NCBI GenBank assembly: GCA_902729315.2
Contig: LR746269.1
Coordinates: forward strand, 3,022,501 to 3,086,500
Source of the DNA: Spirodela intermedia
Lineage: Eukaryota > Streptophyta > Magnoliopsida > Alismatales > Araceae
Length of the DNA: 64,000 nucleotides
Direction: 5' to 3'
Shown: positions 38,250 through 51,299 of the stretch, piece by piece
Position numbering within the stretch: the stretch's first letter is position 1
Layout: every line of letters starts with the position of its first letter
The notes under the pieces: model-generated
Databases searched by the model: none
Seen by the model: the letters and a program-made list of their open reading frames with translations, nothing else
What the model was told of the DNA's origin: nothing
Position numbers and translations under genes: made by a program

Positions 38250-39066
38250 TTTGTTGACCCCCACATACGAAGGCAAGAAAGACACTAGAAAGAACCTTGT
38301 TTTCCGACAAGATTAGGGCTCCTCCTTTTTCTCCTCGCCAAAAGATTGGCTTTATAGAAGTCAACTTCTAGTTGAAAAACATGATTGCCGTTCGTTGAAA
38401 GACAAAGGAGACACGCCAGCAACAAGACATTACTATTTAAACTAGACGCCAACACCATGTTGACGTCAGTGAAGGGAGATGAAGACATTCGTACAAAAAG
38501 TCAATATATTGTACGACTGTGTCCTCTGGTATGGTGCCCAGCTACCCTCTGCGGTTCTCCATAGCTGGTTTGCCCGGCTTGCACGGTGAACGCTCTTCTT
38601 TAACAGGTTCGATATTGGTACACATGCCATCTGTCTCCTTCTCAAAGTGGGTGTGTGTGTGTGAGAGAGAGAGAGAGAATTTTTTATGTTAGTGTCTATG
38701 ACTAAAACAAACCCAGTGCCTGTTGGCGGCTCGGATTGCGACCGCATGAATAGGGCGGAATCCCAGCCAAAATCAGACAAGGTTTTGTTCGTAAGAGTCA
38801 TCTATCCAACGCCTGACACGAGCCCTCCATCCTAATCTAGACCTGTCTCCCTCATTTGACCACGTGGACGGTGCTGGATGAGTCGGTAGAAATGCCGACG
38901 GCGGAGGAGACGACTGTGTGCGCGATTCTTCGCCGGAGGTGGAGACGCCGCGGCCGGTGCGGGACGGCAGGATCTGGCGGTGGGCCAAGGGGCGGAAGCG
39001 GTCTTCTCGGCCGCCTCCGTCCGATTGGGCCACTCCGCCAGTTGACGAGCAAGCCATATGACCGAT
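38250..39066 (+). promoter_or_regulatory. Putative WRKY gene promoter with W-box cores, TGACGTCA and a G-box
   Basis: TTGAC cores, the binding core for WRKY proteins, occur at 38254-38258, 38360-38364 (reverse), 38460-38464, 38500-38504 (reverse), 38856-38860 and 39042-39046. A palindromic TGACGTCA bZIP-type site overlaps the third at 38461-38468. A CACGTG G-box follows the TTTGACC at 38855-38861 directly (38861-38866). The cluster lies 0.4-1.2 kb before the WRKY start codon, so self- or cross-regulation by WRKY factors is plausible. A five-base core is common, so function is inference. Confidence 0.45.
38647..38678. repeat. (GT)n(GA)n microsatellite
   Basis: A GT dinucleotide run passes directly into a GA run. 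It sits inside the putative WRKY promoter. Confidence 0.9.
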
Positions 39067-39424
39067 GAAAACTGAGCCTCGTTCAGCCCTCAGAGACTCA
39101 GTTCGTAAGTTCCTCAGCCTCATGATCTCTCTCTCTCTCTCTCTCCCTTGTACTTCTTCCCACTCGTCTCCTCAACGTCCGTCTCTCTCTATCTCTAACA
39201 GACGGAGAGGGGAAGACTTGAGAGTGGAACCCACCAGCACTGACGAACCACCTGCCGTCATCCCTTCTTCCTTCCTAGATCCAAAATCTTCGTTCCACCG
39301 CATCGCCTCCCTGTCCGTTTTATACCCGCAACAGCGGCGGTGGAGAGACTTCAAAGTTCCTGTTGCACTGTATAAACTTCCTCATCTAGCGTCTTCTTCT
39401 TCTCCTTCCGTTCTATGGACAAAA

Positions 39425-41578
39425 ATGCTGCCCATGGAGCTTGGGTCGAGCCACCTCCGCACTCACGTCGCTGATTTCGCCGGCAAAGAGAAAGGAGAGA
39501 TGAGCATCGGGGACACAGTTCTGGATGCGGCCTCTCCACCTGTGGCGTCGCCCGAGGGAGACGGCGACAAGCAGCGGGTGGAGGAGATGGACTTCTTCTC
39601 CGTGGAGAAGAGATGCAAAGCGAGAGCGCCGCCGCTGGAGGAGCTCGACCACAAAAAGGAGCTTGCCCACTCAGTCAACGTGGGTAAACGGAGGAATTCG
39701 ATCGCCGTTTAACTGCTTGTCGGCCTTTGAGTTTAGCTGATGTTCCCTTCATAGTTTATTTACAGATTGGATTGCACCTCCAAACCGGGGGAACAGGCGG
39801 CGATGAGTCGACGGTGGAGAACGGGATGCCCATGAGCGAGGAGAAGGAAGGGAAGGGAGAGGTGCGAGAAAGGGCTGGATAATACGGGAATCACATCGGA
39901 AGAAGAAGCCTGATTCCATTCGAAGCTGAACGAGGGTCCTCATCGTGTGGTTCTCAGGTGGTTGAGATTCAGTCGGCGTTGGCGAGGATGAACGAGGAGA
40001 ACCGGTTGCTGAGGGAGGTGCTGATTCGCGTCGCCGCTGACTACAACGCCCTGGAGATGCAAATCGTTCAGCTATCACAGCAGCGGCGCCGCCACGGCCA
40101 TGAGATTCCCCAGGAAGACGAGGTGGATAAATCAGAATTGGACCAAAAAATATTGACAACTTTATACTTTAAGCGTATTAAACAAGATGAAATAGGGTTT
40201 TCACGCTTATTTCATACCCTTCGTTATTATATTTTTTGCAAGATATTAAAACTATGTTATAGACTGTAACTAAGCATCTAGCATGTTGAATCAACTGTAA
40301 ATTTACTGTAGATTACTGCCAGAGAAGACTGATCTCAGGTTTTCTATGTCTGGTACAGGCGGTGGAGCGGAAGAGCTACAACGGCAGGGTTCCTCCCATC
40401 GTGCCGAGTCGGTTCATTGACCTCAGCCCAGCCGGTGTCGCCCCCACCAGCGGCGACGAGGCATCGTACTCGTCAACGGACATGGGGACTCCGGCGAACG
40501 GTGGCGTTCCGTCCAACAATGTCGAGGTCCTCTCCACGAGCTACTACCGACAGAAAAGCGTCTCGAGCAGGATTATCAATCCAAAAATTGTAACCGTTGA
40601 CCAGGGAAAACAGCCGGGTGAGGTCGACGCCATCGGCAGGGAAGACAGCGCCAGGAGGGAATCACAGGGCCTCTCCAGGAGCAGCATCACCGAGCAGCTG
40701 CCGGAGGCGACCATGAGGAAGGCCCGCGTTTCCGTGCGAGCTCGATCAGAAGCTCCAATGGTAAGAACATTTTGAGGAGACGCCTCCTGTCTTCTGCAAC
40801 CCACCCTACATAACTTCATTTCCTCGCCCGCAGATCAGTGACGGATGCCAATGGAGGAAGTACGGGCAGAAGATGGCGAAGGGCAACCCTTGTCCTCGCG
40901 CTTACTATCGCTGCACCATGGCCAGTGGATGTCCGGTCCGAAAACAGGTAATACCATTGTCACGGAGGATTGGCTTCAAGGTCTTACGCTTCTTAGATTA
41001 CTGCCGTGAAAAGTTTTTATTTCAATGATCAGGTACAGAGGTGTGCCGAAGACCGTTCGATCCTTACGACCACGTACGAGGGCAACCACAACCACCCGCT
41101 GCCGCCGCCGGCTATGGCGATGGCGTCTACAACCTCCGCTGCCGCGTCGATTCTGCTGTCGGGGTCAATGCCGAGTGGGGACGGACTGATGGGCGGCAAC
41201 TTCCTGACGAGGACGCTAATGCCATTCTCCTCCGGCATGGCCTCCATCTCCGCCTCAGCTCCCTTTCCTACCGTGACCCTCGACCTCACCCACGCTCCCT
41301 CCTCCAATCACTTCCAGCGGGCACTACTTCCCTCTGTTGCTGCAGCGACCGCAGCCAACTTCAATGTTTCCCTTGCAGGCGCTGCCGCGCCGCCGCAAAT
41401 CTTCGGGAAGGCACTCTACAATCAAACAAATCTGCCGCAGCATCAGCCTGCTTCCTTCAACGACAGGGTGACAGCCGCCATCACGTCGGATCCCAACTTC
41501 ACGGCCGCGGTCGCTGCAGCAATCACCTCCATCATCGGCGGCGCCGCCACCCCGAGCAACGCGTTCGGCGGTCCCTGA
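39425..41578 (+). CDS. WRKY transcription factor, group IIb (WRKY6/31/42-like)
   Basis: Model: join 39425..39679, 39766..39861, 39958..40122, 40359..40760, 40834..40947, 41033..41578, about 525 aa. It encodes a nuclear DNA-binding protein that recognises W-boxes (TTGAC) and controls stress, senescence and phosphate responses in known members. Seen in order: the MDFFS motif near residue 58, GLHLQTGG at the start of exon 2, a leucine-zipper-like coiled coil in exon 3 ([15 protein letters not shown]), the [12 protein letters not shown]-type region ([11 protein letters not shown]), then [18 protein letters not shown]. The WRKY domain [20 protein letters not shown] follows, with zinc ligands C-x5-C and a terminal HNH. 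The intron before VQRCAEDR is the V-type intron diagnostic of groups IIa/IIb. The C-terminus keeps [15 protein letters not shown] and the [14 protein letters not shown] block. The start is the first ATG after the CT-rich leader. ATG 39434 is an alternative, and in-frame ATGs at 39065 and 39122 would add a low-complexity extension I judge to be 5' UTR. Confidence 0.92.
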
Positions 41579-42480
41579 GTTGCGCGGGTAGATGAGCTCC
41601 GGCGGGCGCTATTCCCTGATCAGGACAACAATCTCACCATTTATCATCAATCCCTTCCTTTGAAACAGCATTTTTTTTATTCTTAGTTTCTGTTGCTTTT
41701 CTCCGATATTAGAGATTTGCTCGCGTAATAATATTCGTGGCGGAGACGGTCCTATCTTCCTGCTCTTCTCTCTTTTTCTTCCACGGATTGTTTTTCTCGA
41801 TTCATGGGAGGGAGGGTTGAAGCAGGATTCGCTGTCGTCTTATCTTCATTTTTCTTATTTCTTGTCCACTTCGAAAGGCTTCAACTTGATGAGACGACGA
41901 CCTTTTCTTCTCGTGCGGCGGTCGATATCTTATCAGAGGCCGCGCCGGAGAGGGGAGGGTAAAGCCTTGTTGAAATGGCTGAGGGCTCGTCCTGCGTGGC
42001 AACCAAGCAGAAGGGAAAGAATGGTCTTCGAAGCTAGATAGATAGAGAGAGAGAGAGAGACACACACACACACACACGGAAGTTGCAAATAGCGATAGAG
42101 GAAGATCCCAATGGAAGAAGTCTGATGGGCCCAAAGAAGTAAGCTGCTCTCAGGGAGCGAAATTACTGGTACGTCATACTGCGGTAGGTAAGGTCCCGTT
42201 TTCCACTGATGCGAGAGGTACGATTTCACTGTAAACATGGGGTGATGCTGTTTATGAAAATACTCGTATTAAGTTTGTTTTCTCTTGGAGAATTAAATAC
42301 CATGAGTAGATTAGGTTATGGAGAATATCCAGTGTACGATCGTGGGTGAGTTTTAGAAAAGGAAAGGATCGGTGTTGACTAAAGGCAGTTTTAAAATTTC
42401 ATACGATTTGTCACATAGATTTATCGGGGATTGAGAAGTAGAAAGGCTCGGTTAAATGCTTTTACCCTAGTTAAAGTATT
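41579..42480. other. 3' UTR and flank of WRKY gene with composite microsatellite
   Basis: No further coding sequence was recognised. A (GATA)-(GA)n-(CA)n composite repeat occupies about 42034-42077. The WRKY transcript probably ends within the first few hundred bases, but no canonical AATAAA is obvious close to the stop. Confidence 0.45.
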
Positions 42481-42524
42481 TCATTAAAAATTAGGTGGGT
42501 TTCTCCAAATGTTTCCAAATATCC

Positions 42525-42548
42525 GCTCTCTCTCTCTCTCTCTCTCTC
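42525..42548. repeat. (TC)n microsatellite
   Basis: A CT dinucleotide run followed by a C-rich stretch lies in the intergenic region after the WRKY gene. Confidence 0.93.
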
Positions 42549-42959
42549 CCCCCGCCCCCCCAAACCTTTGTGGGTAGGGATGAGTTGAGCATCGGGGAAA
42601 AATCTCCCTTTGCTTTCCCTTTATATAATTGCTTTCATGGATAAGACTATGATGGATTGAGACATCTTTGATCCCTACCTCTTGTCTCTTGTCTCCGTTC
42701 GAACCCGTAGACATCTGTCAAGCTCCCAACTTTGAGAATCTTTCTAATTTCCTGTTCTCTATCTTACCTTAGCTGGTGTTGGTGCCCTGACTCCGGGCTC
42801 TTTGGGGTTGAGTTCTTGATTGATATCTCGTCCTCTCTCTGTCTTGACAATGGCCACATACCTACACACTTGCCGATCAGAGTGTTGGCACCACCAAAAG
42901 ACATGTTGACCAAGACAATTATTTGGTACCGTAGATTGTAAATTTTGGGAGGAATTGGC

Positions 42960-43150
42960 TAGGGCTATAAAGCCATCCTCAATAATTAGTTACTCTATGT
43001 CCCTATCGTATACCCAAAATTTACCGTCCTAAGTACTGAATAATTGTGTAGGTCAAGATCTCGTTTTGGTGGTACCAACGGCAGTAAAGGCGTCCTCTAT
43101 AGTTAGCGACTCAATATCCCTCGCCTATCCTCAGAAATGTGCCACTTTTG
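42960..43150. repeat. Two diverged direct copies of an intergenic segment
   Basis: The segment GGGCTATAAAGCCATCCTCAATAATTAG... at about 42963 and GGCAGTAAAGGCGTCCTCTATAGTTAG... at about 43080 align over roughly 65 bases, each followed by ACTCWATRTCCCTMKC-type wording. The spacing is about 120 bp. The origin is unknown, and no coding frame explains the conservation. Confidence 0.5.
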
Positions 43151-43459
43151 GACAACGTATAGCGAACTAAGAGTGAGAATGCTTTTACTTTGGTAGTGTT
43201 GTACACCAACATTGAAATGTTCAAAAATAAATCACTTAAAGATGACTAGATGACACAACGCTCTAAGACTACATGATATATTTAATGAGTTTACATACGT
43301 AGAACGACAGATGAAGTTGTGTCTGTGTCTCATGTGACCATTGGGGAGCATGATCAATATTATTGGAGTGGAAATAAAATAGAAACAAAGTTGAAGAGAA
43401 AACGGTTCACAGGAAAAAATGTACATAATTTGATGACGAAGTATTGTAATTTTAACCTG

Positions 43460-44022
43460 GCCCGAACTCACCCTTCGTTGATGAAGCTTGCGGCCCTTGG
43501 TTTTCGGGGCATTGGATTCTCATCAATTCTCGCTTTCGTTATTCAAGCCGTTCTCGCTTCCGCTCTGACCACAACTGCTTTCATCGGTGCATTTATCTAA
43601 GGCGGAATGCTCCCCTACTGATAAATCTTTACATCCCACGGCTTTCCCCGTTGATCTTCAGGGCAAGAGCGCTCGATCAGTGAGCTACTATTCCGCACTC
43701 TTTCATGAGAAACGTTCTGGCTGTCTCTGCACACCTACCTTCTTTCTCACTGAGCGGTCATTTAGTGTCCTTAGCGGGTGATCTGGGTTGTATCCCTTTC
43801 GACTCTGAAGGTTATCCCCTCATCGTTTCTCTGATCGACCTTGATCTCCATTACTTTGGGCTCATAGCTGGTATTAGGAGTTTACCTTGGTTTGGAACCG
43901 CTCTCGCGGCCCGCACCAAATTAGTGCTTTACCCTTTGACGTCGGGTCAACTGCTGCGCATTTCGAGCAGACCAGCAAGCTCTGGGGGGTTCGAGTGGGA
44001 TTTCACCCCTAACCAAAATAAT
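43460..44022 (-). pseudogene. Nuclear copy of organellar large-subunit (23S/26S) rRNA fragment
   Basis: The plus strand is the complement of a bacterial-type LSU rRNA. Recognisable blocks in the right order are GCGGAATGCTCCCCTACTGA, CAAGAGCGCTCGATCAGTGA, TTCTGGCTGTCTCTGCACAC, CACTGAGCGGTCATTTAGTG, ACCGCTCTCGCGGCCCGCAC, TTAGTGCTTTACC, GTCAACTGCTGCGC and a terminal TTTCACCCCTAACCA. It is about 560 bp with many substitutions and small deletions (for example where GCCTCAACGCATTTCGGGG is normally found), so it is an old plastid or mitochondrial insertion and not a working gene. I lean to mitochondrial origin because of the GGGGCATTGGATTCTCA wording near 43507, but cannot decide without alignment. 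Open frames over it are not proteins. Confidence 0.85.
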
Positions 44023-47000
44023 TCAAAATCGTAATTATTTTCATCTGACAATAAAATACATGATTAGAAGGTCAACATTATGCTTAGTTCAATAAATGAA
44101 AGTCATTGACCATATGATTTACCCTAAACAGTCCATTTTCTTCCCAAATAGCTCTACATGGACTTCTATTTTTTAATCCATACTGTATTATACGTTCTAG
44201 TATATTTTTCTTGATATGTCAACTTGCACATATCTAGATGACTCCATTTATTCAGTCAGAATAAAATGAGATGAATCTAATAAGTTTATTGTTATAGTGA
44301 CAAAACTTTCCCCTATTTATATCTTATAGAACGCATACGTTTTCTATGCGATAACTTGTAGAAATGACGACAAAAGATACGTATTGAAAGTATTGATTTC
44401 ATACGGCTATCAGAGTTTCTACATACGTACTGATATATTTTAGGTCATAGACTTTAATCAAACTCGTGACAAAACATTTGTTGGAAGCAAAATAGAAGCC
44501 TCGTGTAGGTGTTGATCCCTTGAGTTGAAAGTTTAAACCATCAGGGGCTAGGTTTCCCGATTGAGACAAATAAAAACCAGGAAATAAAGGTTTCAAAATG
44601 AAAATATCAGCCATCAAGATGTATCACAGCTGAGAATAAAACAGAATAACGAAACACGGTAGATAAACCCCACGACCTGGATGTTGATTCTTTGATCTGT
44701 GAAATTCTAACACCCATAGTTTGATAAGGGCAAGACCTATAGAAATGGAACAAAAGATAAGCCAACCTTTCGACTACAATGAGAAAAGATGAGGAAAATA
44801 TTTACAAAACTTTCAAAAATCCAAATTAAAATCCCTAGATCCTGCTCAAGGTCTATTTCACAAAGGAATCAAAGTTCGTTATCTAGTTGAGCTGCACTGC
44901 CTCACTTGACAAGTGCTCGAAATTTGTTTTAGAGATCCTGCTACTAGTTCATTTTTATATAATAATGTTTGAAACCTTGCTATTGAGCAAGTCTTTCAGG
45001 TATAGAAAGTAGTCTCATTGTATAGTCCTAATTGGTGCCTCTAAAAGGCAAATCTATTTGAAGTTTGTGAGAAATCTGATATAAGACATATCATGAGGCT
45101 TGGAGAGAAGATTAGGTCTAAGATAAGTCCAACTTGTAAAATATTGGCGCTCCTCATTATGGTATGTGCAAATGTTAAGATAGGTTAAAGATTGTCTTTT
45201 GTGCAGATTAAAGCCAAACTTGTATTAACTAAGCTAAGTAAATGAAGAAAATTATTAATATTATGATTTATTAATTCAAAATTTAATTAAAATTGATTGA
45301 CTTAAGAAATTTATTTACATCAAATGAATTGGTAAGAATATTAATGATAAGAGGTATTGAGGAATACATCTTGAGGCATTTTGGCTAAAAAGGCATAATA
45401 AAAATGGACTTAAGCAGCAAGAAGAATATTAAACAAAATTGGGGAACACCAAAAAATATCTTGAAAATCTGTAGATGCACTCCAAAGGAAGATTGAATAA
45501 ACATAAACATCTTGAAGATGTCTATAAGTATGCTCAGAGGACAGGTTATTGTCTCTTGACATCTATTTATGGTACATGATCTTAATTCAAGAAAGTGTAT
45601 CAAATTTTATTTTTACTTTATCAAAGAGACAAGCCATTGTACATGCAAAAAAGGCATAATATATTCATATCAAAATGATTTACTAAGAGGTGAAATGCTA
45701 GAAAAAAAAATCATACTTAATTCATTTTAAAATATCAAATTGATTTTATTAAATATGATAAATATGGTATAATTCCCTGCAAAGTAATGTTTCATTTGAC
45801 CAAAAATTAAATAAGTAGAATACATTGACTGGTTTATAATGTGATTCAATAAGGATTTATCAAAAGAACACAAAAAGTTCACTCAAAGTTGGTAAATATA
45901 GACTTTCATGAAAGAGTCAACCAATGATGACCTCTTTTAAGATGGCAAAGGAAACTTACGGTTTTTGGGATAAAGTGGTTCATTTCTTGAATGGGCATTG
46001 TATCCTCATTAAATGGGTTCTTTTTTCACTAGCATATGAGCACTAGGGGCCTATGATCAATGAATGTTGAACCTAATGGCCATTGCTATGTAATATACTC
46101 ATGAACAGGAGGTGGAGAAGTGAATAAGATAAGAGATGGAAAGAGTAATTTTGCGTCAAAGTAAATAGACATAATTTCTTTAAACCTTTTTCTCTGTATG
46201 TGACAGAATGTTGGTTGTTCTTCACTCACTTTTTTGTTGTTTATTCAGTCTTGGGTACCATGAAATAACATAACATTCTTGAATTCTATAAAGCACTAAA
46301 AAATAGGATTGCATTAATTTTTTTAAATGTTGAACTCTAGTTGTAATTAAAATGATACAAAATATGATAAAAAAATTAAAGGACCAATACACAAGTTTTT
46401 AAATATGATATGAAAAATGAAAAATATTCAAGTCCCAAAATGGGTCAATCGGCTGTAAACATCAATGAACATGCCAAGAGTTAAAACATAAATTTAGATA
46501 TTTTATGATATTTCAATTTAGGGATATTTCCATCTTTTAAGAAATTTTTTACATTTTGAAGTGCTTATTTTGACGTTAATAGAATAAACATGTGTGATAG
46601 GGTAATTTTGAATAACTAAATTTCTATTGTGTAAACATTATTCTAATCTATCATTGAGTCACATGTGAATTCGAGACCACTTGCAAGTGAACTGATATCC
46701 TCCTCTGCATTTTAAAGGTAGTTACCTTATGATTTGACTCACTTTGATGAGTCCTATACCCATAATGATCATGATGATACATAAAGTCACATTATAAGGT
46801 TACATCATGAAGTTATGCTTTATGACCATTAAATTTTTGGAAATATCATATGCTATTAATTGAAACCTCATGATAACTCATGAATGATTTCTTGCAAACA
46901 TATATTGTCTTGTTTTAAGGAAATGAGTAAAATTATGAATCAATTCACTTGACATGAAGAGCTTTATGATTACAATAATAGTGGAAATATACAAAACAAT

Positions 47001-50000
47001 ATAGACAATACTATAAAAATATGGAGTTGCCAGTGGAGCACTTTCAAGAAGTCATTGTCATCCTTGTAATATGTTGGCCTTTGAATACTTTCTAATTTTT
47101 TTGGTTAATTTATGGAGGCGCAAGGTACCTAAAGAGGTGAATAGGACCCCTTTTAATTCAATGTTTGACTTTATTTGCAACTTTATTCAATCTACCTAAC
47201 CTACTCTGACCTCTAGGGATCATGTTCGTATGTTCTAGTAAATCTTTAGTACAATACATAAATCATCACGCTTCAGTAACCTTCACTATTTTTAATAGAT
47301 TTATTAGTCACCAACCAGCTTGAGATTTCTCTTCAGAATCTTCTTATCAATTAATAATTTTAGTAGGGCTAAACTAGTAGAGCACCTACTGAGCTCTACT
47401 TGATTCACAGCTCTAGGTTGAATAAATCACATTAACACTCTACCAATCCCTTCAACATTCATGTCTCTAGGTTAGCCCATCTTTGTGAATTGTTTTGGCT
47501 TTAATCATATTTAGATGATTATTGTAACATTTATAAAAATATTTTGATAAATATTATGATATATAATTATTTATTTTGATGATATTAATGATTTCTAGTG
47601 ACTGAGGCCTTGAACTAAATAGAGTCAGGATCAAAAGGTGAAATAGTAATTTTAGATTAAAAGTTAAACTGAATATTTTTATGACCCTTGAAATTGCCTG
47701 AATTGATTCCATGTTCTCCAAAATGATTTATAATATAAGTTTCCACATGTGTTAATATATTAGGGGAGAGAAGTAAATGTATTAGGTGAAACTTAAAACA
47801 ACAAAAATGGAACCACCCACTGTCAGGACATTTCCCTAAAAGACTAGTTTTAGACTATTAAATGACCATTAAAAAAAACAATGGGAAAATTGATACTATC
47901 AAAAGGAACACTTTCCTCAACAAAAAATGAGTATCAATTAAATATCAAGATAAATGGCTGAATAAACGAGAAGCAAATGAGGAATAAGAGGGCATAAGAG
48001 GGAATCAAACGTAAACAAGTTGAGTGAAACACAATGGTAACTCATTCTCTATTTTGTATTCAGAGTATATCTGTACTCTAGGTTCATCTTGAGACATAAT
48101 CTAAGGTAGATTAGAAAGGGTTAATCTTGTTGGCCCTCTAGACCCATTAGTCTAGAGAATGGAGGAGAGATCCTCTATTGTTTGGCTGCCTAAATTCATA
48201 AATTTTGAAGAGAGTCTCTACTTTAGTCTGGCCCTCTATAATCATAAATGTTGAAGCAAACTATAGTATCCTCTATTTTGGGCTCTTACAGCTATGAATT
48301 TAAAAACTTATATTTAAGTTGGATCATGAGTTGGTTTTAGTTATTAAATCTAGTGAAGGTGGTTGAACTCCTAATACAATGTCTAATTCACTGAAGGTTT
48401 TTGAAGAGTGGAGTTAGTCATGTGATAGAACCAATATAAAAGTAATTTGTGAAATACTCATCTTGTCCTTGAGATCCTAATAGCCAAGAACGGAAAAAGA
48501 AAGAAAAAAGATTAGATGATATCAATTCACCGTTCCCTTCTCTAGGTGATGTGATGCCATATAAAATACAATAGAGAAAATGATTCTAAGACAACTCACT
48601 TATTACATCATTTAGGAGATAATCCTTCTTCACAAATAGACTCACTCTTATATGTACTTTGATCATTTCTCGTACTAAATCATCAAACTCACCTATTATG
48701 GGATAGTAACTAATAACTTAAATTTAGAATGTGATCAAATAAATTGGAAATTAATTTTCCCTTACATGGTGCCTTTCTTACTATATGAGCGTAAATCATG
48801 TGAGTCTACTCATAAGTCAATTTCCTCCAAGGAAACAATAGTAACACTAGGAGTTATAGAATCAATCTGAAATCACATCAGACTTGTCCAAGGGTTGTGA
48901 AAATATGTTCTGATATTTTTATAAACTCTTGGAATAATTTTTTGATGCATTCTTTATATGTATGTTTTTGAAAACCAGAATTAAAAAGGCTCAAAAACCC
49001 AACAAAAAATTGAATAAACTGTTATAAACCTGGTGTTTCTGTAATATAAAATTGATATTAATTTCGTTTGAGCATCCACAATAGGGGTACCATTTTATCT
49101 TAGATATCTCGTAAATGTGAACCACCCAAACCCAAAGGTATACATTGGAAGCCTCAAAAGAGGCCTGGTAGCGTAGTCCATTATTTAGGGTTTTAATTTC
49201 TCTTAAAGGCACATCTATTTATTTTCTTCATGTGATGGAGTAAACAATTTTATTGCAATTAGGTCCTCACGAACCACTCCATAATATATAAGCTCATCAT
49301 GTTTTCATTCAGAGCCTTAAGTTCCAAAAATTCACGATTAAGTATGTTGGCTAATTAAGCAGGAAGAGGCGAAAAAGACTAATGGCCCTCTTTGTTGTCT
49401 CGGCGCTATCAGCCCTCTTCCTAATACAAGGAGAGAAAAATAAATCATAAGAATAGTTCAGTCTTTTCTGTATAAAATTATATTTAAAATATAATTACAC
49501 CGAGACATTAAACTATAAGACAACTAATTTCCATAAATTTTTTGGCTGAATGTGAAAAGACAAGGAACATTCATAGTTCAAGGGGATTATGAAGATCTAA
49601 AATACTTATAAAAAAAACTTGCAAAGAATGGCCCAAGCCTCATGGATTTAGATCGGTTGATTCTGTAGCAATCTATGTGCGTGACCTACAAAAAGGTCAG
49701 AATGAATTTAATAAAAATATTAAAATAGTATTCAATGCAGTCAAGCCGTAATCTTCGTATTTGCTCACATGGTTGGGTGGCTCACGGAATTGGAAAATGC
49801 TTTGGTTGAATATATCGAAAAGCATTGTCATTTACATGTATAATATAGGTAGACGATGGACAGTCATAGCCCTCCAACTATTTTCTAGGTTATTTCAAAG
49901 TCATGGTGCAGCTGCAGCCGGGATCCCTTCTCCCCCCTGCTTATGACCTTTTTCCTAGCAGGACAGACTATGATTCTATCTTCTTTATTTCATTGGTTGC

Positions 50001-51299
50001 CTGCAACTGTTGAATTCCCTTCGTGAAAAGTATGTCGCTCGGAGCATAAACATGTCCGTTTAAGCTTCTTCCGTAATACAACTCTGTTATAGATCTCTGT
50101 AATTCAACTGTCCTTCTCTGTTAGATCCAGACACGGGGAGGGCTGTTGGGACAGCTCCACAAGAAAATTGTCCGATTTGTTTCTCATTTTGTAAGAGTTG
50201 GGATTTACACTTTCGAAGGCCTTCACTCATGGCTAAATGAGATTTTCAAGGAAAATGCTAGAGGGACTATCTAGTCGATAGGCAGACATAACAAATTGCT
50301 TATTTAGCAGGAATAAGTGGAGAAAAAACAAGATACAACCCATCCTATAACTTCCCAACAGTGATATATGCTTATTTATGATTTCTTATTGACTAATTTG
50401 CCAGACCCCTCTGAATCGCAGGCACGACAGAGTAGTGCTTGACCAGACATGAGTTGTGGCACTGGGGTCGATTTATGGTAGGGAGCTATACTGTGGGTCA
50501 TGTCCGTTTTGAACTACTGAAGACATTTTGCATGGATTAAAGGAATTCAAAGCATAGTACATAGCTTTTGAATTTTTTTAGATTAATGCAATAGTTTATT
50601 TTCTTACCCTCTCTTATCTCCTTAATGAAAGAGACAAATCCTCCACCATTTATTACAATTTTATATGAAAGTGATGCAACAGTTGTCCCATAATTGGGCA
50701 GTAAATTAATGAATGGTGGCTAACATCAGATAGAGTCATATATATCTGTTGTATTATATTATTGAGTAACCTATTTGACGTGCTCGAATGAGGAAACCTA
50801 TCATACAACAATTTTAAGTGACCATAGGAGCTCTTTGGATATTGTGCATAACGCATGGCTCAACCATTGAATAATTATCAAGATTTCTCCCCTAAATTAT
50901 CCTTTGATTTTTGTAAAAAATTATCCGATGAAAATAGAAATACAGACCTTGAAAGCACGATGAGTACAGGAGGGCGTCGAGAGTTGGTGGGCTTACGATG
51001 TGAGGGCCACCAAATAGAGGCTCAGGCTTGTGATGTAAGGGCGATCCCTATGCGGTGTAGAGAGTACGCTAATAAATACTGTGGGAGGCTGTTTCCAAAG
51101 AAAGTACTGTTCACTTGGCATCCACTCGCCTTGAAGGATAAGGAGGTTTAAAGTCAAACAAATAGAGAGAAATGGAGAACAAGTCAAGGTCCGAGATAAC
51201 ATGTTGACTTTTTTATATTTTATCTGCGTAAAAAACGTACGGTCCAACAGAGGAAACAACCACGTGCCTTCGTCGCCTACAAACAGCCACATTTATGTC
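44023..51299. other. Long AT-rich intergenic region without recognised genes
   Basis: I read both strands for retrotransposon signatures and plant protein motifs and found none that I can support. Only short unrelated frames are present, including 98 codons at 50855-51151 with no recognised domain. Part of 48240-48310 shares a GGGCTCTTACAGCTATGAAT-like phrase with 17385-17410, suggesting dispersed repeats. The composition resembles decayed transposable-element DNA. Confidence 0.45.

Noticed and set aside
39065-39424. In-frame upstream ATGs that would lengthen the WRKY protein by up to 120 residues
   Set aside because: The stretch contains a CT dinucleotide run and no motif known in group IIb WRKY N-termini. 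It looks like 5' UTR. It cannot be fully excluded without transcript ends.
43319-44034. Open frames of 64-109 codons over the organellar rRNA relic
   Set aside because: The underlying DNA is recognisable LSU rRNA complement, so these frames are not genes.
50855-51151. 98-codon frame with several Cys and Arg
   Set aside because: No recognised domain, no splice context and an ordinary length for chance openness.
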